Assembly (NCBI GenBank): GCA_051883555.1 | Contig: JBJETY010000086.1 | Location: forward strand, 1-18,388 | DNA: 18,388 bases | Origin: CAG-917 sp051883555 | Lineage (GTDB): Bacteria; Bacillota; Clostridia; Christensenellales; CAG-917 | Reading direction: 5' to 3' | Part shown: positions 14,428 to 18,388 of the stretch, in pieces | Layout: each line of letters opens with the position of its first letter | How positions within the stretch are numbered: the first letter of the stretch is position 1 | The notes under the pieces: generated by a model | What the model saw: only the letters and a program-made list of their open reading frames with translations | Told to the model about the DNA's origin: nothing | The model's database searches: none | Translations under genes and position numbers: made by a program

Positions 14428-15360
14428 ATGGCAAAGATATATACATCGGCAGATCAACTTGTAGGAAAGACTCCGCTTCTCGAGCTTACCCACATTGAAA
14501 AAGAATATGATTTGCAGGCAAAAATATATGCAAAACTTGAGTACTTCAATCCGGCAGGCTCGGTCAAAGACCGTATTGCAAAAGCAATGATTGAAGACGC
14601 TGAACAGCGCGGCGACCTTAAACAAGGTTCCGTAATCATTGAACCGACTTCGGGAAATACGGGTATTGGTCTTGCGGCGATTGCGGCGGCAAAGGGATAT
14701 AGGATAATCATAGTTATGCCTGAAACTATGTCGGTTGAAAGAAGACAGCTGATGAAAGCGTACGGTGCGGAACTTGTATTGACTGAAGGTGCAAAAGGAA
14801 TGAAAGGAGCAATTTTGAAAGCGGAAGAGCTTGCCGCGGAAATTCCTGGCAGTTTTATTCCCGGACAATTCGTCAATCCTGCAAATCCTAAAACTCATAG
14901 AGAAACGACAGGTCCGGAAATCTACGAAGATACCGACGGACAGGTAGATATTTTCGTCGCCGGCGTAGGCACAGGCGGAACGGTTACGGGTGTAGGCGAA
15001 TACTTGAAGAGTAAAAAAGCGTCGGTTAAGGTGGTAGCGGTTGAACCGACTTCCAGTGCCGTACTTTCAACGGGAGTAGCCGGTTCGCACAAAATTCAAG
15101 GAATAGGTGCAGGATTTGTTCCCGACGTGCTTAATACGAAAATATATGACGAGATAATTACGGTTACTAATGAAGACGCCTTTGCAATCGGTAAACTTAT
15201 CGGAAAGAAGGAAGGCGTACTTGTAGGTATATCTTCGGGCGCGGCGACGTGGGCGGCAATAGAGCTTGCAAAACGTCCGGAAAACAAAGGTAAGAATATC
15301 GTAGTCGTTTTACCGGATACGGGCGACAGATACTTATCCACAGCACTCTTCCAGGATTGA
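14428..15360 (+). CDS. cysK: Cysteine synthase A (O-acetylserine sulfhydrylase)
   Basis: PLP enzyme that makes cysteine from O-acetylserine and sulfide in the cytosol. 310 residues, normal. NPAGSVKDR (41-49) has the PLP lysine Lys47. TSGNTGIGLA (74-83) binds the substrate carboxylate. GVGTGGTVTG (179-188) is the PLP phosphate loop. GISSGAA (268-274) is the conserved serine that contacts the pyridine nitrogen. The C-terminus ends LPDTGDRYLSTALF. GAAGGAGAT-like ribosome site, 22 nt after metY, so both share the leader and promoter at 12938. Cystathionine beta-synthase is unlikely at this length. Confidence 0.95.
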   Translation: MAKIYTSADQLVGKTPLLELTHIEKEYDLQAKIYAKLEYFNPAGSVKDRIAKAMIEDAEQRGDLKQGSVIIEPTSGNTGIGLAAIAAAKGYRIIIVMPETMSVERRQLMKAYGAELVLTEGAKGMKGAILKAEELAAEIPGSFIPGQFVNPANPKTHRETTGPEIYEDTDGQVDIFVAGVGTGGTVTGVGEYLKSKKASVKVVAVEPTSSAVLSTGVAGSHKIQGIGAGFVPDVLNTKIYDEIITVTNEDAFAIGKLIGKKEGVLVGISSGAATWAAIELAKRPENKGKNIVVVLPDTGDRYLSTALFQD

Positions 15361-15375
15361 TAAAACAATAAACTT

Positions 15376-15403
15376 TTGCCCCGCGGCTTAACCCGTGGGG
15401 CAA
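15376..15403 (+). other. GC-rich hairpin after cysK without a T tract
   Basis: TTGCCCCGCGG (15376-15386) pairs with CCGTGGGGCAA (15393-15403), 11 bp with one G-U pair and a 6-nt loop. It is very stable for this AT-rich genome but is followed by GGCATAAAG rather than T residues. It may act as an mRNA 3'-stabilising or processing element separating metY-cysK from the downstream genes, rather than as a full terminator. Confidence 0.55.
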
Positions 15404-15489
15404 TGGCATAAAGTGGCAACGGAATAAACGGGAATAGCATAAAGCTTATTTCCGACGGCGGGAGAGCCTGAGCGTTTCGCTTACCGGGT

Positions 15490-15515
15490 TACGGCGAACG
15501 TTTCCCGTAGTTTTT
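15490..15515 (+). terminator. Possible weak terminator or attenuator before the HD-domain gene
   Basis: TACGG (15490-15494) pairs with CCGTA (15505-15509), with some inner pairing, and is followed by G and five T residues (15511-15515). The short stem makes this tentative. It lies just upstream of the ribosome site of the HD gene. Confidence 0.3.
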
Positions 15516-15529
15516 ATCAAAGAGGACAT

Positions 15530-16084
15530 ATGACGAGAGAAGAAGCGTTTGATTTGTTGAAAGAATATAATAAAGAGCCTTTTCATATCCGTCACGCATT
15601 GACGGTGGAAGGTGTTATGAGATACTTTGCCGAAGAACTCGGATTTGGGGACGAAAAAGAATTTTGGGGAATCGTCGGACTTCTTCACGACCTCGATTTT
15701 GAGTTGTACCCAAATGAGCATTGCGTAAAAGAACAGGAGATTATGCGGGATAGGGGCATAGACGAAAGGATAATACACGCAACGGCAAGTCACGGATATG
15801 CTTTGACGGTAGATGTAAAGCCTGAACACGAAATGGAAAAGGTGCTTTATGCCGTGGACGAACTTAGCGGGCTTATAGGTGCGGTCGCTTTGATGATCCC
15901 TTCAAAAAGCGTTCAAGACCTTGAGATGAAGTCGGTCAAAAAAAAGTATATAAATCTTAAATTTGCGGCAGGTTGTTCGCGGGAAGTGATACAGCGAGGC
16001 GCGGATATGTTAGGATGGGAACTCGATGAGTTAATAGAACGCACGATTCGTGCGATGAGAACGGTAAATATTGAGGTGAAATAG
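15530..16084 (+). CDS. HD-domain phosphohydrolase of unknown substrate
   Basis: Single-domain HD-superfamily protein, 184 residues, no membrane segment. The metal-binding set is visible: His22 (FHIRHALTVE), His53-Asp54 (GLLHDLDFE), His88 (ASHGYAL) and Asp110 (AVDELSGLI). Members hydrolyse phosphate esters or nucleotides, but this subgroup has no assigned role. The ATG at 15530 has AGAGGA only 3 nt upstream, a short spacing. Its stop TAG overlaps the GTG start of RidA by one base, so the two are translationally coupled, and RidA overlaps the Rrf2 gene in turn. It lies 169 nt after cysK across two hairpins, so it may be transcribed with metY-cysK at a lower level. Confidence 0.88.
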   Translation: MTREEAFDLLKEYNKEPFHIRHALTVEGVMRYFAEELGFGDEKEFWGIVGLLHDLDFELYPNEHCVKEQEIMRDRGIDERIIHATASHGYALTVDVKPEHEMEKVLYAVDELSGLIGAVALMIPSKSVQDLEMKSVKKKYINLKFAAGCSREVIQRGADMLGWELDELIERTIRAMRTVNIEVK

Positions 16085-16473
16085 TGGAAAGCGTTTATAC
16101 GAAAAATGCCCCGCAGGCAGTAGGACCTTATTCTCAGGCGATTATCAGCGGTAATTTTGTTTTTACGTCCGGGCAATTGGGAATGGACAAGAACGGAACG
16201 CTTGGCAAAGATATCGTTGAACAGACGGAAACGGCTATCAAAAATCTTTCCGAAGTATTGGTTGCGGCAGACAGCAGTTTGTCGGACGTTGTTAAGACCA
16301 CCTGTTTTCTTGCAGATATAAACGATTTTTCGGTTTTCAATGAGATTTACGGCAGATACTTCAGCTCTAAACCGGCAAGAAGTTTATTCGAGGCGGCGGC
16401 ATTGCCAAAGGGAGCGTTGGTTGAAATCGAAGCTATTGCGCAAATACAAAACAATAAGGAGAAAGAGCTATGA
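16084..16473 (+). CDS. ridA: RidA family reactive enamine/imine deaminase
   Basis: Cytosolic trimeric enzyme that hydrolyses 2-aminoacrylate and related imines released by PLP enzymes, protecting other PLP enzymes from damage. 129 residues, normal. Key residues: Arg99 in KPARSLFEAAALPKG (RidA catalytic Arg), Glu114 in LVEIEAIA, and AVGPYSQAI and SGQLG near the N-terminus. The start is GTG at 16084, overlapping the previous stop (TAGTG), with GAGGTG at about 16073-16078 as ribosome site. Its stop overlaps the Rrf2 ATG by 4 nt (ATGA). Placement beside MetY and CysK fits its role, since cysteine and serine PLP chemistry generates aminoacrylate. The C-terminal NNKEKEL tail overlaps the downstream ribosome site. 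Confidence 0.93.
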   Translation: MESVYTKNAPQAVGPYSQAIISGNFVFTSGQLGMDKNGTLGKDIVEQTETAIKNLSEVLVAADSSLSDVVKTTCFLADINDFSVFNEIYGRYFSSKPARSLFEAAALPKGALVEIEAIAQIQNNKEKEL

Positions 16474-16901
16474 AAATTTCGACAAAAGGAAGATATGCTT
16501 TGCGCGTTATGATAGATTTGGCTGAACATAACAGCGAGAATTATATTCCGCTTAAGGATATTGTTGCCAGGCAAGAAATATCACAAAAATATCTTGAGAG
16601 CATTATGAGCGATTTGTCGAAAGCCGGTATGCTTGAAGGACAACACGGAAAAGGCGGCGGATATAAATTAAATCGTGCCCCTGACCAAATCACCGTTTAT
16701 GAAGTGTTGAAAACGGCGGAAGGCGATTTAGCGCCGGTTGCCTGTCTCGAAGCTATGGCTAAACCTTGTTCGCGAGCCGCCGAGTGTAAAACTCTACCTA
16801 TGTGGGAAAAGTTCTATGAAATTATACGCAATTATTTTAGCAGCGTCACGCTTGCTGACTTGACGCAAAACGACGCAGACGGAAGCAATTACGTAATTTA
16901 A
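16470..16901 (+). CDS. Rrf2-family transcriptional regulator with a three-cysteine cluster
   Basis: Dimeric winged-helix DNA-binding protein of the IscR/NsrR/CymR group, 143 residues. The N-terminus MKISTKGRYALRVMIDLA is the classic family opening. The helix-turn-helix lies at about 27-50 (PLKDIVARQEISQKYLE) and the wing is GKGGGYKL (60-67). Cys92, Cys100 and Cys106 follow a C-x7-C-x5-C pattern, where IscR has C-x5-C-x5-C, so a [2Fe-2S] cluster is plausible but the first spacing is longer. It overlaps ridA by 4 nt, with AAGGAGA as ribosome site. Being last in a cysteine-synthesis run, it probably senses sulfur or Fe-S status and represses the promoter at 12938. Calling it CymR or IscR would be premature. 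Confidence 0.9.
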   Translation: MKISTKGRYALRVMIDLAEHNSENYIPLKDIVARQEISQKYLESIMSDLSKAGMLEGQHGKGGGYKLNRAPDQITVYEVLKTAEGDLAPVACLEAMAKPCSRAAECKTLPMWEKFYEIIRNYFSSVTLADLTQNDADGSNYVI

Positions 16902-17439
16902 TAAACTTTAAGAAATAAATCATATTAAATCGTTTGTTTTGAATAGACGCGGTTAATAGTTTATTGTACGACTATTGAACTAAACGTACGATAACGTGCG
17001 GAAAAAGTGAGGTTTTACGCATTGCATATTATTTGAAAATATGTTTAAAAATAAAGATTGGTAGCGTAATGAATGGCGTTTAGCGTTGACAAAAATCAAG
17101 ATATGGGCAATAATATATGCGTAGAAAATAGATAAGAAGTGCGTTGCAAAAATAGCAGAAATTCTCTTGGCGAACGTTTTGCGTTTTGCGGAATATCGGT
17201 TTTGACGCACACACTTTCGTGGTCTGAATGCTTGCGGCAAAGACGGCGTTTTTTTTTAGAAAATTTTCAGGAATTTAAGTCTGAAAAATAAGACTTATCT
17301 TTGCAACGAAGCCGACGACGGCGAATGGCGGTTGGAACGAACGGTTCAACGCATACATAATTTAATTTTTAAACAAACGATGAGCGGGCAAATCTCGCAC
17401 GTCGCAAAATTTATTACAAACGATAAAAGGAGCAATTAT
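16902..17439 (+). other. 538-bp intergenic/leader region upstream of pdxS
   Basis: No gene or recognised RNA family seen. It contains a possible promoter at 17086-17114, a short hairpin AAGTCT/AGACTT (17277-17296), a T9 run (about 17250-17258) without a convincing stem, a second weaker promoter candidate (TTGGAA 17332-17337, 18 nt, CATAAT 17356-17361) and the pdxS ribosome site. An inverted repeat GTACG/CGTAC flanks 14 nt near 16967-16990. No clear terminator follows the Rrf2 gene. Confidence 0.5.
17086..17114 (+). promoter_or_regulatory. Probable upstream promoter of pdxST
   Basis: -35 TTGACA (17086-17091, perfect), 17-nt spacer, -10 AATAAT (17109-17114, 5 of 6). It would give a leader of about 320 nt before pdxS, unusually long, so a more proximal promoter may also exist. 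Confidence 0.5.
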
Positions 17440-18312
17440 ATGGAGAACAGATATGAGTTGAATAAGAATCTGGCACAAATGTTAAAGGGCGGCGTTATCA
17501 TGGACGTCACGACGCCCGAACAAGCTAAAATTGCCGAAGAAGCCGGAGCTTGTGCGGTTATGGCATTGGAAAGAATACCTGCCGATATTCGTGCCGCCGG
17601 CGGCGTTTCGCGTATGAGCGATCCGAAAATGATAAAGGGTATTCAGGAAGCCGTAAGTATTCCCGTTATGGCAAAATGCCGTATAGGTCACTTTGCGGAA
17701 GCACAGATTTTGCAAGCTATAGAAATAGATTATATTGACGAGAGCGAAGTACTTTCGCCTGCAGACGATAAGTATCATATCGATAAAACAAAATTTTCCG
17801 TACCGTTTGTTTGCGGCGCAAAAGATTTGGGCGAGGCTCTTCGCAGAATAAACGAGGGCGCATCTATGATACGTACCAAAGGCGAACCAGGAACGGGAGA
17901 CGTCGTGCAAGCCGTCCGTCATATGAGAATGATGCAATCGGAAATTCGCAGAATATCTTCTATGGCCGAAGACGAATTGTTTGACGTGGCAAAACAATTG
18001 CAAGTTCCTTATGACCTTGTTCTTTACGTCCACGACAATAAAAAACTTCCGGTTGTCAATTTTGCCGCCGGCGGTGTAGCTACTCCGGCTGACGCAGCAC
18101 TTATGATGCAACTCGGAGCAGAAGGCGTATTTGTCGGTTCGGGTATCTTTAAATCAGGCAATCCTAAAAAACGTGCTGCGGCAATAGTAAAGGCTGTTAC
18201 AAATTATACCGACGCTAAATTGCTTGCAGAACTTTCTGAAGATTTAGGAGAAGCAATGGTAGGTATCAACGAACAGGAAATTGCACTTTTGATGGCTGAA
18301 AGAGGAAAATAA
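17440..18312 (+). CDS. pdxS: Pyridoxal 5'-phosphate synthase subunit PdxS
   Basis: Synthase subunit of the DXP-independent PLP route; condenses ribose 5-phosphate, glyceraldehyde 3-phosphate and ammonia from PdxT. It forms a dodecamer in the cytosol. 290 residues from the ATG at 17440, exactly the family length, with AAAAGGAG (17425-17432) as ribosome site and the conserved opening YELNKNLAQMLKGGVIMDV. An upstream in-frame TTG at 17332 would add 36 unconserved residues and is rejected. Catalytic residues are in place: Asp22 (IMDVTTPEQA), Lys79 (PVMAKCRIGH) and Lys147 (MIRTKGEPGTG), with DESEVLSPAD at 100-109. pdxT starts 1 nt after the stop. It supplies the cofactor for MetY and CysK encoded upstream. 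Confidence 0.97.
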   Translation: MENRYELNKNLAQMLKGGVIMDVTTPEQAKIAEEAGACAVMALERIPADIRAAGGVSRMSDPKMIKGIQEAVSIPVMAKCRIGHFAEAQILQAIEIDYIDESEVLSPADDKYHIDKTKFSVPFVCGAKDLGEALRRINEGASMIRTKGEPGTGDVVQAVRHMRMMQSEIRRISSMAEDELFDVAKQLQVPYDLVLYVHDNKKLPVVNFAAGGVATPADAALMMQLGAEGVFVGSGIFKSGNPKKRAAAIVKAVTNYTDAKLLAELSEDLGEAMVGINEQEIALLMAERGK

Positions 18313-18313
18313 A

Positions 18314-18388
18314 ATGAAAATAGGTGTTCTTGCATTGCAGGGTGCGTTTGCCGAACACAGACGCATGCTTGCTTTGCTCGGCGTCGAA
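18314..18388 (+). CDS. pdxT: Pyridoxal 5'-phosphate synthase glutaminase subunit PdxT (5' end only)
   Basis: Glutamine amidotransferase partner of PdxS, delivering ammonia from glutamine. Only 25 codons are inside the window; the sequence runs off the end. The opening MKIGVLALQGAFAEHRRML is diagnostic for PdxT, and GALQGAF-type residues form the start of its Rossmann-like core. AGAGGA (18301-18306) is the ribosome site within the end of pdxS, and the gap between the genes is 1 nt, indicating a coupled pdxST operon. Confidence 0.93.
   Translation, partial: MKIGVLALQGAFAEHRRMLALLGVE

Noticed and set aside
16887..16898. Perfect 12-bp palindrome AATTACGTAATT
   Set aside because: It encodes the last residues of the Rrf2 protein, is very AT-rich and has no T tract; chance is the simplest explanation.
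17242..17258. T9 run after GACGGCG as an intrinsic terminator
   Set aside because: I could not find a continuous complementary arm of 6 bp or more immediately upstream; only scattered 3-5-bp pairings exist.
17332..17439. Upstream extension of PdxS from a TTG start
   Set aside because: The ATG at 17440 has a good ribosome site and the conserved PdxS opening; the 36 extra residues have no family match and the TTG has no ribosome site.
1..18388. CRISPR, prophage, toxin-antitoxin, IS or defence genes
   Set aside because: No regularly spaced repeats of CRISPR type, no transposase, integrase or restriction motifs were seen in any reading frame.

Overview
The window looks like a low-GC Firmicutes chromosome, most likely an anaerobic gut or sediment member of the Clostridia. 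The evidence is AT-rich DNA, strong Shine-Dalgarno sites of the GGAGG type, a class II fructose-bisphosphate aldolase, a COG2426 membrane protein, an M29 aminopeptidase, a TtcA-type thiolase with a single third cysteine, and the PdxS/PdxT route to PLP. I cannot name a genus from sequence alone.

Region 1 (1-6960, + strand) is the end of a surface-polysaccharide locus: the C-terminal part of a UDP-GlcNAc 2-epimerase, a Gfo/Idh sugar-nucleotide oxidoreductase, a GT4 glycosyltransferase, a Wzy-like polymerase/ligase, a second GT4-like glycosyltransferase and a Wzx-like flippase. The genes are tightly packed or overlapping and AT-rich, which is typical of exchangeable Wzx/Wzy-type clusters. The epimerase lacks its N-terminal half in any single frame.

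Region 2 (7025-12650) is housekeeping: a TtcA-family tRNA thiolase (-) and a COG2426 membrane protein (+) that diverge from overlapping promoters; class II aldolase fbaA (-); an M29 aminopeptidase (+); and GAPDH (+). Strong terminators lie at 8868-8892 and 12621-12650.

Region 3 (12938-16901, + strand) is a sulfur-assimilation unit: metY-like O-acetylhomoserine sulfhydrylase, cysK, an HD-domain protein, RidA, and an Rrf2-family regulator with three cysteines. Its leader is the most interesting part of the window. A near-consensus promoter is followed at the expected start point by an ACCTAC/GTAGGT palindrome (candidate Rrf2 operator). Next comes a strong ribosome site serving a two-codon ORF, then, in the same frame, a short reading frame ending Arg-Cys-Cys-stop-stop. 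This suggests dual control of cysteine synthesis: repression by the operon's own Rrf2 protein plus a cysteine-sensing leader peptide.

Region 4 (17440-18388) holds pdxS and the first 25 codons of pdxT, which make pyridoxal 5'-phosphate. MetY and CysK need PLP, and RidA destroys the reactive enamines released by PLP enzymes, so regions 3 and 4 are functionally linked. I saw no tRNA or rRNA gene, IS element, CRISPR array, phage gene or defence system.
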